Origin: Haliotis asinina
Taxonomy: Eukaryota > Mollusca > Gastropoda > Lepetellida > Haliotidae
NCBI RefSeq assembly: GCF_037392515.1
Contig: NC_090287.1
Location: forward strand, 7,609,501 to 7,673,500
Reading direction: 5' to 3'
DNA length: 64,000 nucleotides
Part shown: positions 46,801 through 56,893 of the stretch, one piece after another
Numbering within the stretch: the first letter of the stretch is position 1
Layout of the letters: every line of letters begins with the position of its first letter
Program-made: the position numbers and the translations under genes
Notes under the pieces: model-generated
The model's input: the letters and a program-made list of their open reading frames with translations, nothing else
Told to the model about the DNA's origin: nothing
Database searches by the model: none

Positions 46801-48417
46801 ATTGGGGAACTTTGTATTGGAATAGTTTGGTTCACTGTGAACAAAACATCACGAACATATACTGTCAGTATCCACAGCAAATTCTCTCCATGTGATCTGA
46901 GTTACATTGACCTAATGTAAACCATAGCTGAGTTATGCCCCCTTATTAAGAAAATCGATTTTTGACATTTATTGCAGGTCATTTTTGATTTTGTGAATAT
47001 GACGTTATGCATTAGCACATACATCCATTTCATATACACTTATGTCGTTCAGATATCAAGCTGTATTTTCTTCGCTCACACTTTCCGTAAAGATTTTAAA
47101 AAATCGTAGCAGAGTGTTTTTATTGGTGAACGATAAAAAACGGAGAAATTTACTGTTTTTCAACACACACGAAAGTTTTGGACAACTTTTAGCAGTGTCT
47201 ATTTCTCAAACGGCTGAGGTAGCCGCAGTTATATTTATACCAACGGATAGGAAATTAAATATTCTACATTTCTGCAGTCTAAGTAAACTTATCCTCAGTA
47301 CTTGTCGTTACACTCCACCACTGAATACACTGAGACGAAGTTTACTTAGACTGACATTTCTGTGCAATTTTTGTAGCCGTACGCAGTCTAAGTAAACTTT
47401 ATCCTCAGTACTTTTCGTTACGCTCCACCACTGAGTCTAACAAAACCTTATGGGAGGTCGCGTCAGGCAACCTTTGAGATTGACCAATCAGAACACAGCT
47501 TACCAAATCGCGAAAGGGCACATTCGCACATACCTTTTGAACTTTTTATCTCGGAAAAAGTTCGTACCCGAACGATTCCGAATGGTATTTAGCGTACGAT
47601 CGCTTCGGGTGATGCACACGGCTTACGTACAGCCATGACAACGGTGAGTAAACAGTCGCTGAAATTAGTGTTTTTGACAATATTCAAGGATGTTATCCGG
47701 CGGAAATATTAGCTAGTGGTAACCATGTCAAGAGAAACCCCAAAGCGTTTATACCGCAGGTTAAATAATTGTGTTATATGCTGATTTTTGTTTGTGGGGA
47801 GATCTGTGTCGGTGATCTGAATATTTTGAAAGTCCCTCCGATCCCTAAATAGTAGCCGTTGTCTGATTGGTTAAATCTATTTAACGGTCTCGGATTTGAT
47901 TGGACTGTGATTGGTCGCTCAAAGGTTACCTGACGCGACCTTCTGCTAGGTTTTGTTAGCCTCAGTGGTGGAGTGTACTGAAATACACTGAGACGAAGTT
48001 TACGTAGACTGTAGCCATACGCAGATCCAGTACCACGCAAGCGCAAATCTCGCACAACGTTCACTTTTCAAACCTTACGAAAATGTGCGCCTGAAAAAAA
48101 ACTCGTCATCCAGGGGGTTAAATCTCCAGGAAAATGTCGGTATAGAGAAGCACATAACACACCTCGCAGAGACGATTTCAGACGTGCCTGTCAAATTTGA
48201 CAAAGATCCATCCTAAACGCATTTCATGAAAATTATCTTTACTACACTGAAATAACATGTAAGTTTATGGAAATGACTTCGAGTGTCCGAATACTTTTTG
48301 CACGTCTCTGTAGGTTTGCCATGTTCAGTGTTATAAGCAGGATGACCTACCGCATGGGTGGGGCTCTTGGGCCAGGGCCACGGCGGCCAGCAGAACGAGG
48401 CTTGCGACGGTCAACAT
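36710..48417 (-). CDS. Ependymin-related secreted protein 4, with ~9-kb first intron
   Basis: Five exons sit at 39258-39292, 38309-38443, 37544-37715, 37313-37400 and 36710-36782. The only candidate first exon is 48351-48417, which ends in phase 1 exactly as needed, giving 189 aa. Signal peptide [17 protein letters not shown], then EPHPC. Exon 2 has [11 protein letters not shown], exon 3 [20 protein letters not shown], exon 4 [20 protein letters not shown] (three codons shorter than in its neighbours), exon 5 [19 protein letters not shown], and exon 6 [20 protein letters not shown] then DLQ and TAA. The four Cys are conserved, but the exon 5 sequon of the other genes is lost (SNSAG). Intron 1 (39293-48350) holds a Polinton fossil, a Tc1-like transposon, a SINE and MITEs. 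The alternative is that exon 1 belongs to another, lost paralogue, in which case exons 2-6 would lack a start. Confidence 0.78.
37743..37816. repeat. CGT/TCA trinucleotide microsatellite
   Basis: (CGT)n, about 12 units, switching to (CAT)n, about 12 units, only some 25 bases from the exon 4 acceptor of ependymin-related gene 4. It creates spurious Arg/His and Met/Thr runs in overlapping ORFs. Confidence 0.97.
38010..38115 (-). repeat. SINE 3' fragment, decayed
   Basis: TTTGCTTAACGCTGCACTCA and CATGTCTGGATAAGACAGGC resemble the inverted 3' half of the CGACTAACGGGATC-type SINE. It lies in intron 3 of gene 4. Confidence 0.5.
39300..41350. other. Intron 1 of ependymin-related gene 4, left part
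   Basis: AT-rich and without recognised exons. Short ORFs at 39971-40744 (+) and 41127-41330 (-) have no domain that I recognise. A short hairpin-like pair (TGTCCTGATATTTATCGATATCAGGAC) is at 39737-39765. Confidence 0.45.
43475..45090 (+). mobile_element. Tc1/mariner-type DNA transposon, apparently intact
   Basis: 1,616 bp bounded by TA dinucleotides at 43473-43474 and 45091-45092. The left end reads TACATATGGAAATTAATTAA; the right end, reverse-complemented, reads TACACCTGGAAATTAATCAA, continuing AGCAA(A/C)ACC on both sides, so the terminal inverted repeats are about 28-34 bp with a few mismatches. It contains one uninterrupted transposase gene. It is inserted into Polinton fossil A, inside intron 1 of ependymin-related gene 4. 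Confidence 0.88.
43743..44768 (+). CDS. Tc1-like transposase, full length
   Basis: 341 aa, the normal Tc1 length, with no internal stop. The start ATG at 43743 begins [17 protein letters not shown], where the helix-turn-helix DNA-binding domain starts. An upstream in-frame extension to 43578 has no family match and is taken as leader. A GRPR motif at residues 58-61 links the two HTH subdomains. Catalytic residues: D151 in HFSDES, D243 in MDDNARPH, and E278 in [12 protein letters not shown], 34 residues after D243, giving DD34E. The GGGSVMVWG box at 187-195 is present. It would bind the terminal repeats and cut and paste at TA sites. Antisense ORFs at 43844-44756 are shadows. Confidence 0.95.
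   Translation: MARRKLSEATRWQIIGMRNAGMSLRQIGTQIGRHHSIISKLLKKYRATNEVKDLPRPGRPRKTTVREDRALLRLVRRRSFDSSSRLRQEWLPGRPISNRTVRNRLKAAGYRARRPIKRPRLSPAHKAARLAWCNDRLHWNIASWRKVHFSDESRFLLHMVDGRTRVWRQRNTAMAPRNIQETVAFGGGSVMVWGCISMNCKLDIITIRGNLNGVRYQQEVLDRAVVPHFENHPLATRPIFMDDNARPHRAHAVNDFLRQNAIDRIPWPAMSPDLNPIEHLWDFIGRRVRQRDPPIHNLNELTAALHEEWNRIPQNQIRRLIQGMRRRLESVVRAQGGHTRY
46417..46656 (+). repeat. CGACTAACGGGATC-type SINE, full length with 14-bp target duplication
   Basis: It runs from CCGTGAAGGTCCCGGGGTAG through CTTGTCGTAAGAGGCGACTA, GGTCCAGACTCGATTATTTA and ATAGCTGGAATATTGCTGAG to (ACTC)n. It is flanked by perfect copies of TCATAACTCGAGGT at 46403-46416 and 46657-46670, proof of a LINE-type target-primed insertion. 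It is the reference copy for the other members in the window. Confidence 0.95.
46671..47265. other. Intron 1 of gene 4, no gene recognised
   Basis: The ORF at 47042-47395 (+) runs into a MITE and has no domain. Nothing else is named. Confidence 0.45.
47275..47353. mobile_element. 79-bp palindromic MITE with 9-bp target duplication
   Basis: Ends CAGTCTAAGTAAACTT and AAGTTTACTTAGACTG are perfect inverted repeats. Direct flanks ACATTTCTG at 47266-47274 and 47354-47362 are a perfect 9-bp target duplication. The 9-bp duplication fits MULE-type (also Merlin-type) transposases. Confidence 0.93.
47384..48011. mobile_element. 628-bp foldback MITE, long inverted ends
   Basis: Same ends as the 79-bp element (CAGTCTAAGTAAACTT; right end CAGTCTACGTAAACTT when reversed). 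Arms of about 110 bp include CTCCACCACTGAG, CTAACAAAACC and GGTCGCGTCAGG. Flanks TAGCCGTACG (47374-47383) and TAGCCATACG (48012-48021) are a 10-bp duplication with one mismatch. The internal part has no transposase. Confidence 0.9.
48022..48350. other. Intron 1 of gene 4, proximal part
   Basis: No gene or named repeat between the MITE and the first exon of ependymin-related gene 4. Confidence 0.45.
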
Positions 48418-48455
48418 GACGGCACTAACAAAGGTCTCCAGGTCACGTGGCACAC

Positions 48456-48464
48456 CTTTATATA
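48456..48464 (-). promoter_or_regulatory. TATA box of ependymin-related gene 4
   Basis: The minus strand reads TATATAAAG, 39-47 bases before the ATG of the signal-peptide exon. A CACGTG E-box lies between it and the ATG at about 48444-48449. This supports 48351-48417 as a true first exon. Confidence 0.7.
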
Positions 48465-48879
48465 CAGGGTGTCCGGTCACAACTGCTGAAAAGACTTGTA
48501 GCACTGAGTGGTTAGACGACCTTAAACTCACAATGTCTGTAAGTTCACATTGAATATGAATAGTCATTAGCGGGTGGCGCTTATGCCATCACGTCACACG
48601 TGTTTGGTACTTGGATACGGCTGTTGCACAAATGTCATTGGTTCTCAGGTTTGCATAGCGATGCTGATGCTATTGATTGCTTTACATACTACAGTGTCTT
48701 TTTTCAGGTCAAAAAGCTACCAACCATTGCTTGCGTCTGACGGTTGACAACACGGGGCAGGAAAAAGTAATCATCTCACAAACAGCTCTTGTCATCAATT
48801 CATAAACACATGCTTAGTATAATGTCGGATTTACCACTGTGGTAGATCCAGCCAGGTGGTGTGAGGTTAATCCCGATGT

Positions 48880-49120
48880 AGCAGCCCAGAAACCAGAACA
48901 CCTGCTACCTGCTTGGTCCCTATTATATCGCCCCTCAACTGCTGGAGAAGTGTAAGCAATTTACCCATAAATTAAAACTACAAACATTCTGTGATTTAAA
49001 TTCTGGCACTGATAAACAGATATTGAATGATATGGTCGGAAGTACCCTCTTCGGAGGACATTACTTGTCGCTGCTTCAACCCCCACCGAGGGTACAGCCA
49101 CTAACAATCATAGCTATGTA
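48880..49120 (+). repeat. Unclassified dispersed repeat, copy 4
   Basis: GCTTGGTCCCTATTATATCG, CCCCTCAACTGCTGGAGAAG, CCCATAAATTAAAACTACAA and GGAAGTACCCTCTTCGGAGG align with copies at 31425 and 33805. Confidence 0.75.
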
Positions 49121-49129
49121 TTAACTCGA

Positions 49130-50340
49130 CCATAATATAGTAATGTTTCAGTTACTCTATGTACATGTATATCAAAAGGTTTTAACTTTTCAGGGTTCAT
49201 GTTCAAGTTCATGCCTTGAACCCTGTCCCCTTGTTTGTTTATTTATGTACAGTTAATTTACAGTGTGCGCCATTCTCATGCAATTTATACTGTTACTCTC
49301 AATCTGGATACTTGTTACCAACGTCCTCATACCGTAGACGTGCTCTGTGTGAGACAAGCAGACCTCGTTTGTTCTCAATAACCTGGACATTCTGTGGCTA
49401 GTTCCAAGGTAGACGAACTGCTAGTCTCTGAATACATAGAATTCCGATAACAACTAATCCATATCACAGGGACAGCAGAGATTCAGAGCCTGGTAAAATC
49501 TAGACCTGCTTCATGTAAGGCTTCGCATTGCTAGAAAGGGCTTGGTAGTAGGAAAAATAAAGTGGTTCAAGGTCTGTGAGACAGACTAGTTCCACATTTT
49601 GTGGAGGGTGGAAGATGTCACACGATAGGCCCTGTTGTCACTTTGGACCAGGGACGATGTTTGTTGCGTGTCTCACTGGTGAGCTTGGGTGACCTCGACC
49701 TCGGTTCAGCTTCATGACCAACGAGGAAAGCAACACAAACGTAACACAAATTGCATGCTTGGGTCGAGTCGAGTTACCTAAATAGGTTCTCACGTTATTT
49801 ATCAAAACATTGAGAGACAGACCAAGGTCCTTTAACATAAGAGGGTGTGGGTATGTTTACGATACGTTTCATGTTAACCTCGCCAGTGATGACATCATTA
49901 AGGTCAATCAAATGAACAATGGTCTTTTCCAAGAAGCCGTCTTCAGATGTCATAAATGACGAGATACATTGACTGTATTTCTAACCGGAAGTATTAAGGC
50001 GATCCATCAGCCTCATGAGCAAAACAACAAAAATAAAAGCGATCCACAATTTATGTCACTAATGTCGAATTACATCATCTTACATACGTTTTTATAATCT
50101 AGGACAATGAAGTAAACTTTTTGTTTTCTTTTCGCCGTCCTCCGTGGAGTGAGAGGGTTGACATTAAACGTATTCGGAGATCGGAGGTATTTCGTGAACG
50201 TACCTTTACTGGGACATGGTGCATTCCAGAGTTAACCAAAGAAAGGGGCCCACAGACACAGGAAGGTTCAGTGTGTGTGTAAATTTTTAAAGAACACCAT
50301 CCCAGAAAATCCTGTACTGTTATGGTGTCTACCCATCTCT
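49130..50340. other. Intergenic, one unrecognised short ORF
   Basis: A 52-codon minus-strand ORF at 49795-49953 (MTSEDGFLEKTIVHLIDLND at its start) has balanced composition and no match that I recognise. It could be an exon or a fragment of the neighbouring fossil. Otherwise nothing is recognised. Confidence 0.35.
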
Positions 50341-50350
50341 ATTTGAAGAT

Positions 50351-50638
50351 ATGGAAAGAACAGTGCCAAACATTGTGATTCAAAGGGGGTTATCCACAGA
50401 AGCAGACGCTGTACAGTTGTCCTCGGATGAGCAAGATGGACTCATTATCCTGGAAGATCTCATCCATCAAGTGTTATATTCTAAAGACATGAAACTTTTA
50501 TTTACACAAGGCTGTGATCATCAACACCTGAGTGGTATACTTATTACACAGAACGTTTATGGTCGGGGCAGGTTAACACGAACCATAGCCCTGAACGTAT
50601 GGTGCCTGGTCGTGTTCAAGAATGTGCGTGTTTTTTAA
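50351..50638 (+). pseudogene. Polinton packaging-ATPase relic
   Basis: Contains the Walker-B-like LIILEDL segment and GCDHQHLSGILITQNVYGRG, characteristic of the FtsK/HerA-type packaging ATPase of Polintons and related viruses. Partial and treated as a fossil part of element B. Confidence 0.7.
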
Positions 50639-51489
50639 TAGATGATGACCCATGGAATACAATTATTTCCTGGACGTGCTGGGGTTCTCGTGGAAGCTGA
50701 CACTGATGTTATGATACAAACCTATGGCTATTTGTTGTTGGACATGTCTGTACGTGCAGAGGATAAACTGAAACTCAGAATCAGATTTATTTCCAAGTGA
50801 AGGCTCCATTTTGTATGTGCCAAGAATACAAATGGCAGTGACTTTGTCATGTTCAAACAAACAAGTCATCAGCGAGGAATAATGCTGTGGCTATAAATAG
50901 TGGTGAAGATTAATTGAACCGCCATTATGTCTAAGACACTTAGACAGAACAGATATTTCTTACGCTTTTTGCAAGAGAGCACATTCACCGTTCAGAGTTG
51001 CTGTTGCAAAGTGATGGACTGGTGGACAATCAAAAGCTTTGGTGGAGATTGTTTACAATTTGTTGCATTCAGATAATTTGACTGCACTGAGAAAACACAG
51101 AAAAGTGCTTCATTTTCTCTGTCATGACTACTGTTTCTAATGCAGAGGAAAAAACAATAACTGCCAAAGAGTGTGGTTATCATCTGCTTAGTGTTGAAAG
51201 TTGTTGGGCCTCTATTGAAGACATTATAAAGGAGCATATCCGAAATCAGGTGCTTATTCCCATGAATAAATATAAACGACTCTTGAAAAATCATGCGAAG
51301 CCACTACTTGGTGGAACAATGGATTACAAATACTACAACCATTGATGCGTCAGAACCCATGGATACCAGTTTGATTCTGAGTGTGTTACCCAAACCTTAC
51401 AGACAGGGAGGTGCTGCTTTATTGCGATATATTCGGAGTGACCCTGAAGAGAGACTATCATGGGAAGTAGAAAGGTGTACCCATCTACA

Positions 51490-53015
51490 TTGAACCACAA
51501 AAGAAACGTCACCCTACCAAATCATTTGCTAGATATGTTTTATCTTATTTTACATTACTTTTTCACTTATATGTTAGTTAGAGCTAGTTCGTAGTCACTG
51601 CTATGTATACAGTATATTTGATTCCCAATTCTGCATTTGACAAGTCGTCAAAGTAATGATGAGACAAGGGGTTTTTTTATATAGTTAATGAAAATGACAA
51701 TGCACGTACACCCCGTAGTGTCACCCCTGTAAGAAGAGCCACCGAACATGCACTATTTGACAGTAGCAACATGCCACGAGTATCAAGGGGCGATCAACAG
51801 AGGGACCAAGCTCTAGGAAGATTGAAATGCTGGTCAGTCTGCAAGGCATGTTGCGAATCATTTCTCTGTTCATGTTCAAACAATATACCATCTGCAGCAA
51901 CGAGTCCAAGCCACTGGAAACACAGCCGACCGTCCTCGCAGTGGAAGACTGACTGTGACAGCGTTGAGGCAAATTGGCAGATTGTCCGTCATCACCTGCA
52001 AAATCGTTTCGTTAGGGCTATGGAAACTCTATTGACAACCACTGACAGTCACCAGAGACCAATCATGACACAGTGCAGAGGCGTTTGAAGCTGAGAATTG
52101 CCTGATGTTGCAGACCTTACCGGGGTCCTATCCTCTCTGTTCGACATCGTCGTGATTGTCTCCAGTGGGCCATACATCACCGGAATTGACGTGACAGGGA
52201 GTGGCGAACTGTAGTCTCCTCCAACGAAAGCCAGTATTACATTTCGACGGCAGATGGCAGAGTGAGAGTGTGGCGACGATGTAGGGCGCGTTATGCAGAT
52301 GATTTTATCCTGGAAAGAGTGAGTGAGTGAGTTTAGTTTTAGCCACACCCAGCAATGTTCCAGCTATATGGCGGCGGTCTGAAAATAATCGAGTTTGGAC
52401 CAGACAATCCAGTGATCAACAACATAAGCATCGATCTGCGCAACTGGGAACCGATGACAAGTCAGCGAACCTGACCACTCGATCCCGTTAGTCGCCTCTT
52501 ACGACAAGCATAGTCGCCTTTTATGGCAAGCATGGATTGCTGAAGGCATATTCTACCCCGGGACCTTCACGGATCTCCTGGAAAGAGACTCGTGGGGATG
52601 TCAATACAGATATACTGTTGCTCTCAGTCACAAACTGAGCCAGAGCAAATGGTGACTTTCACCGTCAACATGGCATACAAACTCTTCAATGCCCTGCTCC
52701 CAGTCCAAACTTAAACTCGATAGAACACTTCACAGGAGGCACAATGAACTCTCTCCGGCATATCACTGAGGCGGGGCACAGCTGCTTGTGGCCGTCATCA
52801 ACCGTCTCATCCATGTACAGATGATGCAACTCTGTTGTCAATGCTCAAGTCACCTTACTGACTTTCGTCATTGTCGTCATTTTGATTTGTAATTGTCTGA
52901 AATTCGTCTTTACGTATTGATAGTCAAACATGTCAATTTTGAAATCTTTCAGACAACTAGTATGTTATTTACACCTGTTTGAATTAAACTAATGACCAGT
53001 TTCAAAAAAGGAGTG
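51490..53015 (+). mobile_element. Dead Tc1-like DNA transposon carrying a SINE
   Basis: Plus-strand text resembles a Tc1-like transposase in several frames: RGDQQRDQALG (HTH start) at 51786, a GRP-like region near 51930, VGHTSPEL near 52165, and the NLNSIEHF catalytic-end relic (DLNPIEHLW in live copies) near 52708. Stops and frameshifts are frequent throughout, so it is non-functional. Element ends are not exact. A SINE interrupts it at 52320-52575. It is a different, older family from the element at 43475. Confidence 0.75.
52320..52575 (-). repeat. Full-length SINE nested in dead Tc1, 12-bp target duplication
   Basis: It reads (TGAG)n, TTTAGTTTTAGCCACACCC, ATATGGCGGCGGTCTGAAAA, GTTAGTCGCCTCTTACGACA and CTACCCCGGGACCTTCACGG, the complement of the copy at 46417. 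Perfect flanks TCCTGGAAAGAG at 52308-52319 and 52576-52587. Confidence 0.95.
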
Positions 53016-53019
53016 CCGT

Positions 53020-53500
53020 TTTTTATGCGGTTCAGAGTACAAGGGTCAACTCATTCAAGGGAGTGATATTGAAGACCTACTCAAGGACTCTGTATAACCC
53101 GTTTTCAGACACAGAGAATTTCTGAATTCTACCAGTCCTTAAAAGACATCAGTGTGCCTCAAGGTCAAGTGGGCATCAAGCAGCGATGGGAGATTGAAAT
53201 GAAAAATGAAATCCTAACTCTTAGTACCAAGACAGGGAGGCCGTCGGATATTCCAACACAACAGAGGAACAGACTTTTAAATTTTAAATATATATGTGTG
53301 TATATAAATTTATGTATGTTGTAGTAAAGTAGACTATGGTTTGCTCCGAACCAATAGTTCCACTGATGTGACCGGAGCTATTAAATAAATGAAATTGTAT
53401 ATCGTGTTTGTTCATCAGAACACAAGTCTCATACCTCCCAAGCATCCTTCTCTGATAGGGAACTTCTGTGGGCTAGTGCAATTTTCTTTTTGTCAATGTT
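53020..53500. other. Unassigned stretch between the Tc1 relic and the MITE
   Basis: Contains ACCAAGACAGGGAGGCCGTC, which may be a decayed coding relic, but no domain is certain. Confidence 0.35.
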
Positions 53501-53502
53501 TA

Positions 53503-53678
53503 CAGTGGAAGCTGTGAAAACCGGCAGCTGTCCTATCCGGCAGGTTGTCAACACTGGCATAAAATCTCAGCCCCGTTCGTGGCTCGTACATTTATCATCA
53601 GCTCTACAATCCGGCACATTGTCTGAACCAGATTATTTCTTCAGTCCAAATGAGTGCCGGTTTAGACAGCTTCCACTG
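53503..53678. mobile_element. 176-bp pogo/Tigger-type MITE
   Basis: Ends CAGTGGAAGCTGTGAAAACC and, reversed, CAGTGGAAGCTGTCTAAACC, both continuing GGCA. TA dinucleotides flank at 53501-53502 and 53679-53680. CAGTGGAA...ACCGGCA ends are typical of pogo-superfamily elements. No transposase. Confidence 0.9.
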
Positions 53679-53870
53679 TAGTTCTGAGTACAATATCACC
53701 ATGCTAAAAAGTGAAAGGTAACAAGTTACATCAAGATCCCTAAGAGGAAACATATAGTAATGACACACAGCTATATATTCTACATTTAGTGTGTTGTTAT
53801 TGAGGAATCGTTATGATGATGATTCTATCAGAATGTTGTAGGCCTGATCCACCTTCAGCAGCTGTGTTCT

Positions 53871-53965
53871 TCAGCATACACAGGCACCTTCAGCATACAC
53901 GGGCACCTTCAGCATACACAGGCACCTTCAGCATACACGGGCACCTTCAGCATACACAGGCACCT
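53871..53965 (+). repeat. 19-bp minisatellite, 5 copies
   Basis: CTTCAGCATACACAGGCAC alternating with CTTCAGCATACACGGGCAC. Confidence 0.95.
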
Positions 53966-54136
53966 CACTGTTTCAGGCAGGGCTTTACTGAACTGAATTT
54001 GCAGACGCACGTTCCACGTTCTATCTGATGGAGAAATTCTCTTCCATAGGAAGATTCCAGGGTAAATTGGAACAGGGCACACCCCCTACTGAACATACTT
54101 CTCGTCATGTTGGGAACTGAAGAAGGATGTCAGGAG

Positions 54137-54499
54137 TCAAAGACACCTTCGAAGGCAGGTATGATGTGTCCACCTAGTTATTTGTAGAGGCTGTGCTGGA
54201 AGAGATTCTCCATTGACATACAGGGTATGGGGTCCTAGGGTAACGACTGTGACTATATGGTCCCATGTAAAAGTGAGTTGTTCTTGAGGGATGGAGGGTA
54301 CACGGAGATCTGTTTTGATGAAGGCGTACACTGCATTTTCTGTGACCAAGATGTCATCATGTCCTGTGGTAATGCAAGTGGTGGGCCGTTTCTTACAAAG
54401 ACGGACATAGACATCTTCTAGTAAAATCTTCACTTTTGTATCAGTCATTTCACTGATGATATAAAACTGGGGTGTGGCAGGGATAAGTTTAATTTGCAT
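54137..54499 (-). pseudogene. Polinton major-capsid-type relic
   Basis: The MQIKLIPATPQFYIISE start and the KVKILLEDVYVRLCKK segment resemble the mid region of double-jelly-roll major capsid proteins of Polintons. A fossil part of element B. Confidence 0.55.
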
Positions 54500-56890
54500 A
54501 TCGACTCCATATCTCCATAAGTGCTCATGTCTGCAAGAATAAAATTTTGAATCGTCACTTTAATTGTCTTTAGTTATTATCACGTTGAAAAAGTAGACTG
54601 AAATGCGTTTAAAAAATAATGCGAGCAACAAACACGCGCATTCTATTCATTAATTTATCGTTCGCGTTAATTTCTTGATTTACAGTATATAAAATGTCCC
54701 CTACCACGGGATCTCCGTAATCAGTAGCATTTTCACTCGCTTCTCATTGACACTACTGGTAAACACATATAAGATGATCCACGACCTGACAAATGACCCC
54801 AATTTGCATACTTGGGAACTCCCCACAGAACGATCCACTTGAAACAAGAGGGAGACAGGTTGTCTGATAAATATCGAGAAGTCCATTTTCCCCGTGCGTT
54901 TCACGCATGAATTTTTATAGCACACTCGATTTGGGAACAGGTACAATCCCAACGAATTGAATCAACACAATAAACTGAGCAAATATGTTTAGGACCACCG
55001 ATCCATTTCACGAAGCAAATGACATTTTCCTGGTTTTTTTTAAACAAAATTGTTGAATATCTAAAATCCTTGTCAATTCCCCAATCGTCTATTTGTCTTC
55101 GTCTTAACTAAAGGTTAGCGTGGAATATCAGTATCTTATGCCTGAAATTGCAGTCTTATCATTCAAAGGAATATGCGGTGTTGATTTCATGTCACGGTTA
55201 GCATGTATTGCACGTGCATAATCGTCAAGCTACCTGTGGCAGCCAAGTGTACTCGCCCAATTCGTTGTACCGCTTCTCTTGTCACAAATGCGTTTAGTGC
55301 GCAGGATCATCTAATATGTGTCTAGCAGTAATATTCGCAAATATATTTTCATAAATCATATGTGTTTTTGTCATTTATGTTAGAGGAACTTGAATTCATA
55401 TGTCGTTGTAGAAATATGTACTTCTCGGTGCCGGTTTAGGTCAAATATCTGGAGCCGATTCGGGTCACATATCTGGGGCCGGTTCAGCTTGGGGACGGTT
55501 CGGGGGTAATTCGTGCATATACCACAATTACTTATTACTTCGTTTGATGCATGGTGAATATGATAATAATCAAAATAAGGGGTGTGGGATTGTAATGATA
55601 TGTTACTGGAAAAATCAAAATGAAAGCATATGCTTTTCTTAAAGCTAGGGGGACCATCGACATGACAGAAGGCAGGAAAAACGGGATCAAACGGGAGATG
55701 CTAAATGAAAAGAAAGAATCCGTATGTTCCTGAATCTGGACTACACAGTACCACTTGTATCAATTTAAATACACTACCTGACAGCATATGAGCTACGTAT
55801 TGTCACATCGCAACAGAACTGTAACAAAATAACTTTTCTTATCTCAAGTCATTACCCATGTCATTACTCCAACAGTGCGTGAAGAATCAAGCTACTATTA
55901 AGTGGACTGAGAAAGAGAAACAGGTGTCTGCAGTCGTAACCCCAGAATTGACATCGTCTGTGGAGTTTGACAACCCTGTAACCTTGTCCACTCCGCTGGA
56001 GTTTCAAGGGAAACTTCAGCACTATAAGACTGTAGACTATAGACAATGAACCAATGGCTCCAGGGTGTTCCAGAGCCAGGGCAAAAATGAAGACCTTGCA
56101 ACGAGATGCATTCAGTCCCTGCCATCCAAAAATCTTCCAACCTGGTCATTGAGAATATGATTCAGGATAGTTAGGGATAGGACGGAATGTCTAAATGTAC
56201 ATCTGATTATTCCTTGCGTTCACTCTGTTTAGGAAAGCAACAACTAAAGATTCTGTTTCTGAGTCACCATTCCGTCACACATTCCAAACATGTAGGTTTT
56301 GAAAACACTAAAACCTGTTCCTAGAAAAATGGTCAATAATAACTATAAATATGTATAATATGTGGTTTATGTGCTTGTAAGTGGGCAAGTCATTCCTCTC
56401 TGAATAAAGAGAAGTCTGCTGGCAGGATTTTGTGATTTATGACAATGTATATTTGCAACATTGAAACATAGACATATCATGAGGACAATGTGATGTACGT
56501 AAATATAGGTGGTATTGTTCTTTATAATGTATGTATTCCTACATGCTAAAAGCTGTTCAACATATTTTGATAGCTTTTAAAACAATGTTTATGATGAATA
56601 AAGAGAAATCAACTGACTCATTTTTGTTTTATGTCCAGGTGGTGTTAGATAATTGAAGTGAATATGTATTTTGAATGTACAACGTACAATGTATTATGTA
56701 GTATTATCATTTAAGCAATCCTCAATCATGTGAACATATGGTAATCACTAAATGCTAATAACTCATTATAAAACCAAATGTAGCCAAACACATTATGATT
56801 TACTGAAATATGGAAACGGAATATGGTTAATGTACTAATAGAAACCAACTGGAGCCCACATTGGAATCTAGGTAACGGAAACCCCCTGGA
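54500..56890. other. Unassigned DNA between capsid relics of fossil B
   Basis: AT-rich. A 63-codon ORF at 55858-56049 and its antisense ORFs have no domain. Probably a later insertion or decayed filler within element B; its ends could not be defined. Confidence 0.4.
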
Positions 56891-56893
56891 GCC

